Positions 41,201-49,246 of a stretch of DNA of 64,000 bases are shown in pieces. Each line of letters opens with the position of its first letter. Positions within the stretch are counted from its first letter, which is position 1. The notes beneath the pieces were generated by a model. The model worked only from the letters and a program-made list of their open reading frames with translations, made no database searches and was not told the DNA's origin. The stretch is from Micromonospora sp. NBC_00389. Its GTDB lineage: Bacteria > Actinomycetota > Actinomycetes > Mycobacteriales > Micromonosporaceae. The position numbers and the translations under genes were made by a program. The stretch lies in assembly GCF_036059255.1 (NCBI RefSeq), contig NZ_CP107947.1, forward strand, positions 2,604,001 to 2,668,000. The letters run 5' to 3'.

Positions 41201-41359
41201 GCGGCTGATCAGGGCGGCGAGGTGACGGGTGAGGGGGCCGTGTGAGTCAGCAGCGTCTAGGGCGCGGTGCTGGATCAGGGCGGGATCGACGCGGTGGAGC
41301 TGGTCGGCGAGCTGCTGGGTGATCAGGTGCTCGTAGATGCCCCGCTCAAGATCCGTCAC
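38285..41359 (-). CDS. PLD nuclease / SF2 helicase / DUF3427 defence protein
   Basis: A 1024-residue three-part protein. A phospholipase D-like nuclease domain occupies about residues 140-290, with HAKAWLF and YVGSSNLSKSAL forming one HxK...GSxN active half. An SF2 helicase follows: ATGTGKT with Lys349, the DEAD-box variant DEFHH near 435, LGLTATPDRADGGD and QQLGRGLRL. The C-terminal third is DUF3427-like, ending in VHLFVRETK and GPMTYQEHSGDRPMRIIWRL. Such fusions recur in bacterial defence islands and are thought to cleave foreign nucleic acid. It starts at GTG 41359, 120 bases downstream of the DUF4011 helicase gene on the same strand. Confidence 0.82.
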   Translation of the reverse strand: MTDLERGIYEHLITQQLADQLHRVDPALIQHRALDAADSHGPLTRHLAALISRALQAVPGGDDKLHHQVELTNRIAEAIAVLSPAATNHSDQVADTKNLLHAIAAPPTPPAQPTFPQRPTTPLSTGALLVNGKHQPRIGHEVTHEMASAEHVDLLCAFIKWHGLRIVEPAIRDLIRRGGRLRVITTTYMGATDQRALDRLAELGADIKVSYETRTTRLHAKAWLFRRTNGTTTAYVGSSNLSKSALVDGVEWNVRISNIEQPHVIDTFTATFEDYWHDPAFEEYDAAKDAERLRQALSGERADDVPTQIANLDVRPYPYQAEILADLDAERQVHGRHRNLVVMATGTGKTVVAALDYRRLHRAGQVDSLLFAAHQEQILKQSMSTFRQVMGDGSFGEMLVGGKEPTHWTHVFASIQSLHRREINPDAYDMVIVDEFHHAEAPTYARLLERLRPRVLLGLTATPDRADGGDVRRWFDGHAAVELHLWDALERQLLAPFQYFGVHDDVDLSHLRWKRGQGYDPAELDGLYTGNHARARMVLKAVQDTADVGRMRALGFCVSIGHAEFMADWFTRRGVPSAAVTSRADRTTRDGLLREFKAGKLRVLFTVDLFNEGVDLPMVDTILMLRPTESATIFLQQLGRGLRLDDDKPCLTVLDFIGGQHANFRFDLRWRALTGVSRRAVEAAVRDGFPSLPSGCHVELDRVAKKVVLANLKSALPTSKNGLVAELRQLGDVSLAEFLRETGLEVEDVYRSASIGGWAGLRRLAGIETSTAGPDDRELGRAIGRMLHIDDVDRLSLLARVAGGEHPGRGRLLDMLHFSLWGPSVSLTERDARLKRLWGEPARCAELRQVAEVLRDRIHRVTVTPQPGRVPLRVHARYSRNEACAAFGMANPGSLREGVKWLESEQADLFFVTLVKSEEHYSPTTMYADRAITDSLFQWESQSTTSSASGTGQRYIQHAERGSAVHLFVRETKLADRDLGAPPYLYAGPMTYQEHSGDRPMRIIWRLQHRLPADMYAAARAIAA

Positions 41360-41479
41360 GCCGGCAACCTAACCTTCTCGCAGGCGTCCCCGTTGCCCCT
41401 ACACGAGGCGCGAACGCTAACCCGATGACTGTTCTGGCAGACGGACCCGCCCACCATCTCCGCGCGTCTCTCCTGACTC

Positions 41480-44400
41480 CTAGCGAGGCGTCCCACTGTT
41501 GCGCACGTCCTGGATCGCGAGCCGAATGGCGGCGTTGATGCGCGGACCCCGGCGGCGGAAGCCCAACTCCTGCATCGCCTCCGTGATGATCTGCTCCTCC
41601 GTACGCAGACGCCCGTCGCTATTGATCCACGCCACCAAGCCGGCGAGCTGCCTTCGGCTGTACTCGGTGATGGGGGCGCCCGGGTAGAGCTGGGGCTTCG
41701 GCATGCTTCGGATTGGTTCGGTGGGAGACGGCGGGGCACTCTCCGACCGTGGCCGCACGACCGGCCGCTTCACCGACGCCGGTCGGCTCGCCTCGGCGAC
41801 GGCTGCGTCGTGGGCCGCCTTCACCCGCGCGACTTCCTGGTCCCGATTCCGGAACCAGGCGGTGGACCAGATGCGATGGAAGCGCCAACCGAGCCGCTCC
41901 AGGTGCTCCTGTCGCAGCCGGTCGCGGTCCCGGGCGGTCGGCGACGAGTGGTAGGTGGCCCCGTCCGCCTCGATCGCCAGCACCATTTCGCCCGGTCGAT
42001 CGGGATGCTGGGCGGCGAAGTCAATCCGGTAGCCACTGGCGCCGTACTGAGCGACGAGTGGAATCCCGGCCGCCGTCAGCCGGTCGCGCACGTCCGCCTC
42101 GAACGGATTGAGTGTGGGCGCGGTGCCGACGGCGGACAGCCGCTCGCCCTGGCTCTCGGCGTACTCCAGGTAGCTGCGCAGCAGCTTGGCGCCATGGGCG
42201 TTGAGCTTGTTCGGGTCCAGGTCGCGGGCGCTGAACGAGCTGACCACCGTGGCACGCTGCCGCGCCCGAGTCACCGCAACGTTGAGGCGCCGGTGGCCGC
42301 CGTTGTTGTTGATCGGCCCGAACCGATACAGCATCCGGCCGTCCGGCCCCTTGCCGTAGCCGACCGACAGAATGATCGCGTCTCGCTCGTCGCCCTGCAC
42401 CCGTTCGATGCTCTTAACGAAGAAGGGCTCCTCGCCCCGCTCCTGAAAGAACTCGTCGAAGCCGCCGCGGTCGATCAACGCACGACGCAGGGCCGCTTCG
42501 ATCCGCTCGGCGTGCTTGATGCCCATGGTGATGACGCCAAGCGACTCGTCCGGGCGCTTCTCCGCGTGCTCCAGGATCAGTTCGACGGCCCGGTCCACCT
42601 CGGCGCTCACCCGGTCGCCCGGCCCGTAGCCGACCGGGTTGTTGTCGACCAGGACGTGGGTCAGGCAGCCCTCCGTGGCGGCGCCCGGGAAGGTGACCAG
42701 CTCGTTGCCGTTCGGCGCGTAGATGTGCAGGTTGGAGAAGGCGATCAGTCGCTCATCCCGGCTTCGGTAGTGCCAGACGAGGTGCTTGTTCTGTGACAGC
42801 GGGAGCGCGGTGGCGAAGGCCTGCAGCAGTGACTCCACGTCGTCGGTCAGCGCCGTCTCGCCGTCTTCGTCGGCGACGGAGTCGTCGTCGCTACTGTCGA
42901 AAAACCGGGTCGGCGGCAGCTGGTGTTCGTCGCCAGCAACCACAATCTGCCGGCCCCGCATGATCGAGGTGATGCCGTCGACGGGCTCGACCTGGCTTGC
43001 CTCGTCGAAGATGACGACGTCGAAGAGGCGCTGCGCCGGTAGCACCTGGCTCACCAGTAGCGGGCTCATCGCCCAGCAGGGCTTGACGGCCAGCAGCACC
43101 TCCGGCGCTGCCCGGAACAGCTCCCGCACGGGCCGGTGCCGGGCCTTCTTGGCGGCCTCCTTGCGGACGAGCTGTTGCTGCTCCGGGTTGGCGTCGAGCG
43201 TCGCGACCAGGTGAGCCGCCGCAGCGCGGCGGATTCGACCGGGGGTCGCTTCGATGTGCTGATGATCGGCCCGCTGGAAGTCGCTCACCGCGGCCGTGAG
43301 CAGCTCGGCGTTTAGACCCGCATAACGGGCATCGGTGAGGGCGATGTGATCAAGGATGGAGTGCAGCCAGGCGTACTCCAGCACACGCTCGGCCTCGGTG
43401 GCGCCGGCCCGGCGCTCCGCCAGCTCGGCCAGTAGCGCGTGCAGATTCCACCCGAGCAACGCCGCCCGTAACTCGTTGTGCCGGGCCACCCGCTGCAACC
43501 CCAACTGGTCGCCGGCCAGGGCGGAGAGCTGTTGCTGAAGCTGCTCTGGAGCGTCGGTGAACGTGGCGGGCAAAACCGCTTCCAGCACTGCCAGGGACCG
43601 GTCCAGGTGATCCGCGTTGGCGAGCGCCGCCGGCAGGCAGTCGGCCCCGCGCGGCTGGCTGCCGTTCTGGCAGCATCGCTGCCAACGGTCGCGCTGGTCG
43701 GCCACGGCGAGCAGAGCGGTGTGTAGTTCTTTGCGGGCAGGCTTGTCTGGGCCGGTCCAGAGGGCGCGGACCTCCTTCAATGCCGCCCGCCGCTCCAGCC
43801 AACCGAGCGACACCGTGGTCGACTTCCGGCCGCGCCGGTCGGCTGTGGCGGCGATCCAGCGGTCGAGGTCGCCGGCGAACACCTCCGGCGTGAAGCGGTC
43901 CAGCGACCCGGTGACGTCGTGGACGAGGGCGAGCAGGTCCCGCCAAGCCGTCCGAGTCTGCGGCGGTCGCAGCCCACAGTCACCGGTCAGCGTGCGCAGC
44001 AACTGCTGCGTTTCGGGGAGAATCTCGTAGGCGGCCTGCCCGGCCGCCGCCATGACCTCCGGGACCGCCGCTGTCGCCGCGACGGTCGCGGCCTGCCATG
44101 GGCTGGACGGCATGGACCGGTCAAAGGCGCCAAGACGCGCCAGCTCGCCCACAGCCCGCCAGAGCTGCTCGGCCACGGCCGGGTCCAACCGCTGAAGCAT
44201 CGGCGCCCGCCAACGGAACGCCGTGCGGACGCCGGCCCCGAGCGCGATCAGCCGCTCCTGGATTTCGTACGCCGACATGTCCCACGGCGCGTGCCGCCGG
44301 TGCAGCATGTGGCCGTGGGCGACGAGCTGCTCCCGCCGGGCGAGTAGTTGCCGGCCGAGGTTCTGCAGTTGCGGCTGCCGCTCCTGTGCGATGCGCTGCA

Positions 44401-45481
44401 AGCGGCTGCCCAGCGCCTGGGCCAGCTCGCGGCGGCTGGTTCCGCCGCCGTGCAGGTTGATGACGAGGTCGTCCAGGTCGACGGAGGTAAGGCGGTTGAG
44501 CACGGCGTCGATGGCGGCCCGCTTCTCGGCGACGAAGAGCGTGGTACGGCCGCGCGCGGCGAGCGCAGCGATGATGTTCGCGATCGTCTGACTCTTGCCG
44601 GTGCCGGGGGGGCCCTTGATGACGAGGTGCTGGCCGGCGACGACCGCGTTGATCGCGTAGCTCTGCGACGAGTCGGCGTCCAGCACCAGGAACTCGTCGC
44701 CGAGCGGGACGGTGTCCGGAGTCGCGGGAGTGACCGAGACCGGTGAGGCCAGCGAGGTGCCGGCCGCGACGTCGCCGGCGAGCGCGGCGATCACATCGCT
44801 CTCGGCGAGCAGCTCGCCGTTCTTCTCGATGTCCTGCACCATCGGCAGCTTCTCGTAGAGGAACGTGCCGATGACCTGCGTCGAGGCGGCGACGAACTCC
44901 GGCACCCGTGATGCCGCACGGTTGAGTCGGTTGAGCAGCTCGCTTGGCGCGAAACCGGCTTCGGGCAGCTCGGCCAGTAGCTCGTCCTCGGTGATGGTCA
45001 CGCCGTAGTCACGGGCCAGCTTGAACAGCAGCACCGGGTTGACGATGGGCGAGGCTTCGACCCGTAGCCGGAAGTCGGTCTCGGTAGCGGTCGTCGCGTC
45101 GATCTGCAGCGGGTGCATGATCACCGGTGCGCGGGGGGTGCGGTCCGGCTCACGCCAGCTCGCCATGCCGGTGACGACGTAGCCGGCGTCGAGACCGCGC
45201 TCCTCGGACAGCTCGCGCATCTTGGCCCGAATGTTTCGAAGGCGGCGCTGCGCGTCCGCACGCGATTCCTGAAACGGAAAGAGCTGGCCGAGGGTCTGGG
45301 GCTTGCCGGAGAGCAGCCGGATGACCGCCGTCGGGTCGGCGGTGGCCAGGGCTAGCGTGCCGGCCTTCAGATCGCGGTAGTACAGCAGCCTGTTGTTGCC
45401 GGAGGTGTCGATCAGCGACTTGGCCCAGCGGTCCGCGGCCGCTGCCACTCGCCGCAGGCGCTCCACGTCAAGCATCCTCAT
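41480..45481 (-). CDS. DUF4011 SF1 helicase with C-terminal DUF559-type endonuclease
   Basis: A 1333-residue protein. Residues 1-200 form the DUF4011 domain (WAKSLIDTSGNNRLLYYRD). The SF1 helicase has IKGPPGTGKSQT with Lys296, VVIFDEASQVEP, VAGDEHQLPPT and NVAVTRARQRATVV. The C-terminal nuclease of the DUF559/MTES_1575 type shows YRIDFAAQHP, VLAIEADGATYHSS, RDRDRLRQEHLERLGW and HRIWSTAWF. The end is a helical DUF3320-like tail. It is the last gene of a leftward operon and overlaps the upstream small gene by 14 bases. Helicase-nuclease proteins of this class occur in anti-phage loci; translocation followed by cutting is inferred. Confidence 0.85.
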   Translation of the reverse strand: MRMLDVERLRRVAAAADRWAKSLIDTSGNNRLLYYRDLKAGTLALATADPTAVIRLLSGKPQTLGQLFPFQESRADAQRRLRNIRAKMRELSEERGLDAGYVVTGMASWREPDRTPRAPVIMHPLQIDATTATETDFRLRVEASPIVNPVLLFKLARDYGVTITEDELLAELPEAGFAPSELLNRLNRAASRVPEFVAASTQVIGTFLYEKLPMVQDIEKNGELLAESDVIAALAGDVAAGTSLASPVSVTPATPDTVPLGDEFLVLDADSSQSYAINAVVAGQHLVIKGPPGTGKSQTIANIIAALAARGRTTLFVAEKRAAIDAVLNRLTSVDLDDLVINLHGGGTSRRELAQALGSRLQRIAQERQPQLQNLGRQLLARREQLVAHGHMLHRRHAPWDMSAYEIQERLIALGAGVRTAFRWRAPMLQRLDPAVAEQLWRAVGELARLGAFDRSMPSSPWQAATVAATAAVPEVMAAAGQAAYEILPETQQLLRTLTGDCGLRPPQTRTAWRDLLALVHDVTGSLDRFTPEVFAGDLDRWIAATADRRGRKSTTVSLGWLERRAALKEVRALWTGPDKPARKELHTALLAVADQRDRWQRCCQNGSQPRGADCLPAALANADHLDRSLAVLEAVLPATFTDAPEQLQQQLSALAGDQLGLQRVARHNELRAALLGWNLHALLAELAERRAGATEAERVLEYAWLHSILDHIALTDARYAGLNAELLTAAVSDFQRADHQHIEATPGRIRRAAAAHLVATLDANPEQQQLVRKEAAKKARHRPVRELFRAAPEVLLAVKPCWAMSPLLVSQVLPAQRLFDVVIFDEASQVEPVDGITSIMRGRQIVVAGDEHQLPPTRFFDSSDDDSVADEDGETALTDDVESLLQAFATALPLSQNKHLVWHYRSRDERLIAFSNLHIYAPNGNELVTFPGAATEGCLTHVLVDNNPVGYGPGDRVSAEVDRAVELILEHAEKRPDESLGVITMGIKHAERIEAALRRALIDRGGFDEFFQERGEEPFFVKSIERVQGDERDAIILSVGYGKGPDGRMLYRFGPINNNGGHRRLNVAVTRARQRATVVSSFSARDLDPNKLNAHGAKLLRSYLEYAESQGERLSAVGTAPTLNPFEADVRDRLTAAGIPLVAQYGASGYRIDFAAQHPDRPGEMVLAIEADGATYHSSPTARDRDRLRQEHLERLGWRFHRIWSTAWFRNRDQEVARVKAAHDAAVAEASRPASVKRPVVRPRSESAPPSPTEPIRSMPKPQLYPGAPITEYSRRQLAGLVAWINSDGRLRTEEQIITEAMQELGFRRRGPRINAAIRLAIQDVRNSGTPR

Positions 45482-45884
45482 CGACTCCCCGTTGCCGCAC
45501 GACCTGCTCCGCGGCGAGGTCGGTGATGATTGTCGCCACCATCTCCCGAAGCCGGCGCAGTTCCCCTGCGGTGAGACCCAGCTCGTAGCAGTGGTGGTGC
45601 CCGGCGCGGGACAGCGCCGACCAGGTGTATCCGGCCCGGGCGGCGACGCGCCGGCCAGCGTAGCGGTCGAGGATCAGGAACTGCGGCGAGCGGGCGCGCA
45701 TCGGCAACACCTCGGGGTGGCAGCGCCGCCAGTAGTCGTCCATGGCGGCCTCGAGCGCGAGCCGGAGTAACCATGCGCAGGCGCGGGGCCAGGCGCCACG
45801 GGTGCCGCGTACGACGCTGGACAGCAGTTGATCGGCGGCGTCCAGGCAACTCTGCGGCATCGTCACCAGCGGGCCGGCCGTCAT
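45468..45884 (-). CDS. Small helical protein, HEPN-like
   Basis: A 138-residue helical protein. The stretch WSALSRAGHHHCYELGLTAGELRRL is reminiscent of actinobacterial HEPN-domain proteins, whose helical bundles often act as RNases or as nucleic-acid-binding partners. A clear catalytic R-x4-6-H motif cannot be confirmed, so the assignment is weak. Its ATG overlaps the stop of the Rad50-like ATPase gene (ATGA) and its end overlaps the DUF4011 helicase start, so the three are translated as a coupled set. It may be a regulatory or effector subunit. Confidence 0.5.
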   Translation of the reverse strand: MTAGPLVTMPQSCLDAADQLLSSVVRGTRGAWPRACAWLLRLALEAAMDDYWRRCHPEVLPMRARSPQFLILDRYAGRRVAARAGYTWSALSRAGHHHCYELGLTAGELRRLREMVATIITDLAAEQVVRQRGVDEDA

Positions 45885-48343
45885 CGCAGGTGCTCCGCGA
45901 GTCGGCGTGCGTCCCGGACCAGCACCTCGAGATCGAACGCGCCCGGTCCATGTACGCCCTGCTTGCAGGCCTGGAAGGCGTCACCGGCCCACCTGCCGAA
46001 CTGGTTGATCCTCGTGAGCACCTTGCCGCCCTGATGCATGTCGCCGAAGAGCGCCAGTGCGGTCACCTGGTTGAGGGTCAGCGCCTTCTCGATGAGCTCT
46101 TCCACCTCACCGTGCCGCTCACCGCGCGCGATCCGTTCCCGCCGGATTCGGTCGTGACAGGCGGCCTCCAGGGCCGAACGGCAGAAGCCGGACACCAGGG
46201 GATAGCGCGCGTTGTCGGCCAGCTCCTCTGCCTTGAGGATTGAGGTGGCGTCGTTGAGGTACCGCTCGATCGGGTCGCTGTTCTTCCGGATCTCCACCAC
46301 CGACTCGTCGCGCCGGGTCACTGCCCAGATGGTGGCTTCGATGCGCAGCCGGCGTACCGCCTCGGGCAGCCGGTTGTCGTGGGTGAAAACCACGACTTGG
46401 CGGGTCTCCGCCAGGCTGGCGAGCACCTGGGCCAGGCCGTCGACCTTCGACGGGTCCATGCTCTGCACCGGGTCGTCGATGATGAGGAATCGGAACGGGC
46501 TGTCGTCGGCGCAGGCGCGAGGCAGGAACACGGACAGGCCGAGGGCTTGGAGCTCGCCCTGGCTCATGACGGCCATCGCGGAGGTGGTGGTGCCGTCGAC
46601 CCGGGCGGGGAAGGAGATTTTGCGGTGTGTGTTGGTGCCGTCGAGCCGCATCCCGCTCAGTTCGACGTTGCTCTCCTGACGGAGCTCGTCCCAGATCTCC
46701 TGCGAGCGCTGGGCGAAGGGTTCGAACCGCTGGTCTCGCAGCTCCGTGATGGCAGTTTTCAGCCAGTCCCGGGCGGCGTTGACCCGCTTGAGCTTCGCGT
46801 CGTTCTGCACGCCGACTCGCGCCCGATTCAGCCAGTCCTGCAGCGAGACGGCATGCTCACGCCAGGCGTCGTGGCGCTGTCGCAGCCAGGCGCTCGTCTC
46901 ATCCTGCAGTTCGGTGAACGCCTCGAGCATCGGCGGATAGGCGGCCCGGAGGTGCGCGGCGTGCTCGTCGGAGGAGAGCTGGGCTGCGGCCGAGCGGAGC
47001 TCGTCCGCTTTCGCGCGGAACCGCTTCACCACATCAGGCTGGTCGAGCGCGCTGGCCAACGACTCGAGGTCGTCGCTACTGATTCGCCGGTCTAGGTCGA
47101 GCAGCCGCGCGGCCCGTGCCTGCGCCTCCTGGAGCCGCCGGTGCCCTTCCTCGACAGCGACGGTTTCGCGCTGGATCTGATGGATGGTGTTGCCGGCGCG
47201 AGTGCGCCAGGCGGCGTCGAGGGTGCCAATTCCGCAGACGGGGCAGGGGCGGTCGCCGTGTTCGTCGTGGAAGGTGACCGCCATCCGGAGCAGCTGTGCT
47301 GCCTGCTCGGCCGTGCCGGCGCGGGTGGTGGAAAGGTCGGCGACGTGCGCCGCCGCTGCGGTGAGTTCATCGGCCACCTCGGTGGCGTATGCCGCGTCGG
47401 GCAGCGCGACGGCGACCAGGCGGCGGGCCGCGACGGCGACCGGGTCGTTGGTGTCGCTACCGGCGTCGGCGAGCAGCTGGTCGAGTGCCTCGAGGTCGGG
47501 AGCTCGCTTCGCGAGGAGCGCCACCGCGGCCTGCGCCCGCTGGTCGTCGACGCCGACGAGCGCGGTACGCAGCGCCTCGCGCGCCGTCTTGACGGCCGAG
47601 ACCTGGTCACTCAGGTCCTTGCGCGTTCGCATCAGCCGCTTGTCGGCGTCGACGATCGGGTCCATGCCGAGGATCGGGGCCATGGCGTCGAAGAGCCCGC
47701 TGGGTGTGGAGGTGACGAGCCGGGCGAGGTCGTTCGCGGTGAGGAACGGACGGTAGGCATCGAGGGGCTGTTGCCACCCCAGTTCCGCGGTGTTCGCGTA
47801 GCGGTTCCCGTCATCTGCCAGGACGTGGCCGACCCCCTGGTGCGCCCCGGTGTGGTCATCGCGCCAGGAGCGGCGTACTCGAATGGGTTTCGCGGCTCCT
47901 TCGGCCCGCAGCATGACCTCGATCTCGCAGGGGGAGCCGCAGTGCAGGTTGCGCCAGCCCTCTTTGAAGACGCTGTTGCGGTCGGCCCAGCGCGCGCTGT
48001 TACCGGTGAGGGCGAGCTCGATGGCCTCCGCATAGCTCGACTTGCCGGAGCCGTTTCGGCCGACGACGAGGGTGAGGCCGGCGTGCGGCTGCAGCCGGAG
48101 GCTCTGCTGTGGACCGACGCCCCGGAAACCGGCGACGGTGATGGACTCCAGGTAGAGCGGCTGGGGACGGGGTCGAGTGGAGGGATCCCGCTCCGGCAGG
48201 TCGGCGGGCTCTCCGGCGAGGACGGCGGCGAGTTGGTCGTCCCCGACGTATGCGGCGAGCACAAGATCTACGACATCGTCGGCGACGTTGTCCTCGGCCA
48301 ACCGGTCAAAAACCTGGTCAAGTAGGGACTGGTCCGGGGCCAT
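45881..48343 (-). CDS. Rad50/SMC-like ATPase with CPVC hook motif
   Basis: An 820-residue ABC-type ATPase. The N-terminal lobe has TVAGFRGVGPQQSL and VVGRNGSGKSSYAEAIELAL with Walker Lys101. Two helical coiled-coil-like arms flank CPVCG, with Cys367 and Cys370, the pattern of the Rad50 zinc hook. The C-terminal lobe has the signature MSQGELQALGLSVFL and the Walker B FLIIDDPVQSMD. The last 180 residues are a separate helical domain. The DDPVQSMD form also occurs in RloC/PrrC-like ATPases, but no anticodon-nuclease motif was seen. It leads a leftward operon and is divergent from the nuclease operon at 48437. ATG 48343 follows AAGGGAGA. Confidence 0.82.
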   Translation of the reverse strand: MAPDQSLLDQVFDRLAEDNVADDVVDLVLAAYVGDDQLAAVLAGEPADLPERDPSTRPRPQPLYLESITVAGFRGVGPQQSLRLQPHAGLTLVVGRNGSGKSSYAEAIELALTGNSARWADRNSVFKEGWRNLHCGSPCEIEVMLRAEGAAKPIRVRRSWRDDHTGAHQGVGHVLADDGNRYANTAELGWQQPLDAYRPFLTANDLARLVTSTPSGLFDAMAPILGMDPIVDADKRLMRTRKDLSDQVSAVKTAREALRTALVGVDDQRAQAAVALLAKRAPDLEALDQLLADAGSDTNDPVAVAARRLVAVALPDAAYATEVADELTAAAAHVADLSTTRAGTAEQAAQLLRMAVTFHDEHGDRPCPVCGIGTLDAAWRTRAGNTIHQIQRETVAVEEGHRRLQEAQARAARLLDLDRRISSDDLESLASALDQPDVVKRFRAKADELRSAAAQLSSDEHAAHLRAAYPPMLEAFTELQDETSAWLRQRHDAWREHAVSLQDWLNRARVGVQNDAKLKRVNAARDWLKTAITELRDQRFEPFAQRSQEIWDELRQESNVELSGMRLDGTNTHRKISFPARVDGTTTSAMAVMSQGELQALGLSVFLPRACADDSPFRFLIIDDPVQSMDPSKVDGLAQVLASLAETRQVVVFTHDNRLPEAVRRLRIEATIWAVTRRDESVVEIRKNSDPIERYLNDATSILKAEELADNARYPLVSGFCRSALEAACHDRIRRERIARGERHGEVEELIEKALTLNQVTALALFGDMHQGGKVLTRINQFGRWAGDAFQACKQGVHGPGAFDLEVLVRDARRLAEHLR

Positions 48344-48436
48344 ACGGGTCTCCCTTCCAGGCACGACGCTAAGTATTGTTGCGTCAGCAAACAACCCGCT
48401 CTCGGGGGATTGCTGGAAAACACTGGAACTTGTACC
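48344..48436. promoter_or_regulatory. Divergent promoter region of the two-operon defence cluster
   Basis: A 93-base spacer between the Rad50-like gene and the rightward operon. It is less GC-rich than the genes (around 48370-48400). It contains the imperfect inverted words TTGTTGC and GCAAACAA, separated by 4 bases. Both operons must start here, so shared control is likely. Confidence 0.5.
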
Positions 48437-49246
48437 ATGCCTTTCGTGGCCGAGTCCATAGAGAACCTCGAACGCCGGATCGAAGAGCTGCGAGCAGCGG
48501 TCCGCCGCGCGGTGATGGCCCGCGACCCTGCCCGAGCCAAGGCGATGCGGGCTGAGCTGCGAAGTGCTGAACGGGACTGGGAGCAGGCACTGACGGACCT
48601 GGCCGACGAGGCGGAGACGAACATCGAGTCGTCGAAGCCGGAGATGCCGCTGGTGCCGGTACGCGAGCAGGTGCACCACGCGCTCACCCTGCTGTCGGTG
48701 CCGGCCGCGCCGAAGCTGATCGCCGAGGTCCACGCCGCGTTCTACGGCGCGAGCGCCACCGGGATCGCGGCGAGCAAGCTCACCCACCTGCGTCGGGACG
48801 AGGAGCGGTCCTTCCGGACGGCACGGCACTCCCGGCCGTACTACCTCTGCTCCGCGCTCACGGCCGAGCACCTTGCCCCGGCCCGGGGCCTGCTCGCCAT
48901 CTCCACCTGGCCACTCGAGCGGCGCATCATCGGGCCGCTGAGCCTCCGTGTCGACTTCCTGACAGCCGCTATCAACGTGACGGAACGAGCAGCCAGGATG
49001 CCTGAGCAGGAGCCGGGCGTTACCCGGCTGCTCTGGCGGTTCGCGAGCACCATCCCGGGAGCAGCCGAACCACACGGGGCGGTAGACGCGGCCACTGTGG
49101 TCAAGGCCGCCCAGGCCGAACTCGACGTCCACGTGGTGGCCGACCAGTCGCAGCGGGAAGCGGCGGCCGAGCGTGCCCGCCGGCAGATGGATGAGGCCGA
49201 GCAGCTCTTCGGCAGCAAGCTGCGGGTAGTCAGGGAGACGGCATGA
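48437..49246 (+). CDS. Coiled-coil protein, first gene of the rightward defence operon
   Basis: A 269-residue protein with no recognised domain. Residues 1-60 are predicted helical coiled coil (IENLERRIEELRAAVRRAV, then RAKAMRAELRSAERDWEQAL). The middle looks like a small winged helix (ALTLLSVPAAPKLIAEVHAAFYGA, KLTHLRRDEERSF), and another helix closes it (QSQREAAAERARRQMDEAEQL). It could be a DNA-binding adaptor. It overlaps the nuclease gene by 4 bases (ATGA). ATG 48437 has no ribosome-binding site, so a leaderless message is possible. Confidence 0.65.
   Translation: MPFVAESIENLERRIEELRAAVRRAVMARDPARAKAMRAELRSAERDWEQALTDLADEAETNIESSKPEMPLVPVREQVHHALTLLSVPAAPKLIAEVHAAFYGASATGIAASKLTHLRRDEERSFRTARHSRPYYLCSALTAEHLAPARGLLAISTWPLERRIIGPLSLRVDFLTAAINVTERAARMPEQEPGVTRLLWRFASTIPGAAEPHGAVDAATVVKAAQAELDVHVVADQSQREAAAERARRQMDEAEQLFGSKLRVVRETA

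Noticed and set aside
45881..48343. RloC anticodon nuclease identity for the hook ATPase
   Set aside because: The Walker B form DDPVQSMD is shared, but I could not find the C-terminal anticodon-nuclease triad, so a general Rad50-like call is safer.
48344..49132. Leftward extension of the Rad50-like gene
   Set aside because: It overlaps the coiled-coil gene on the other strand; AAGGGAGA and an ATG at 48343 give a natural start.
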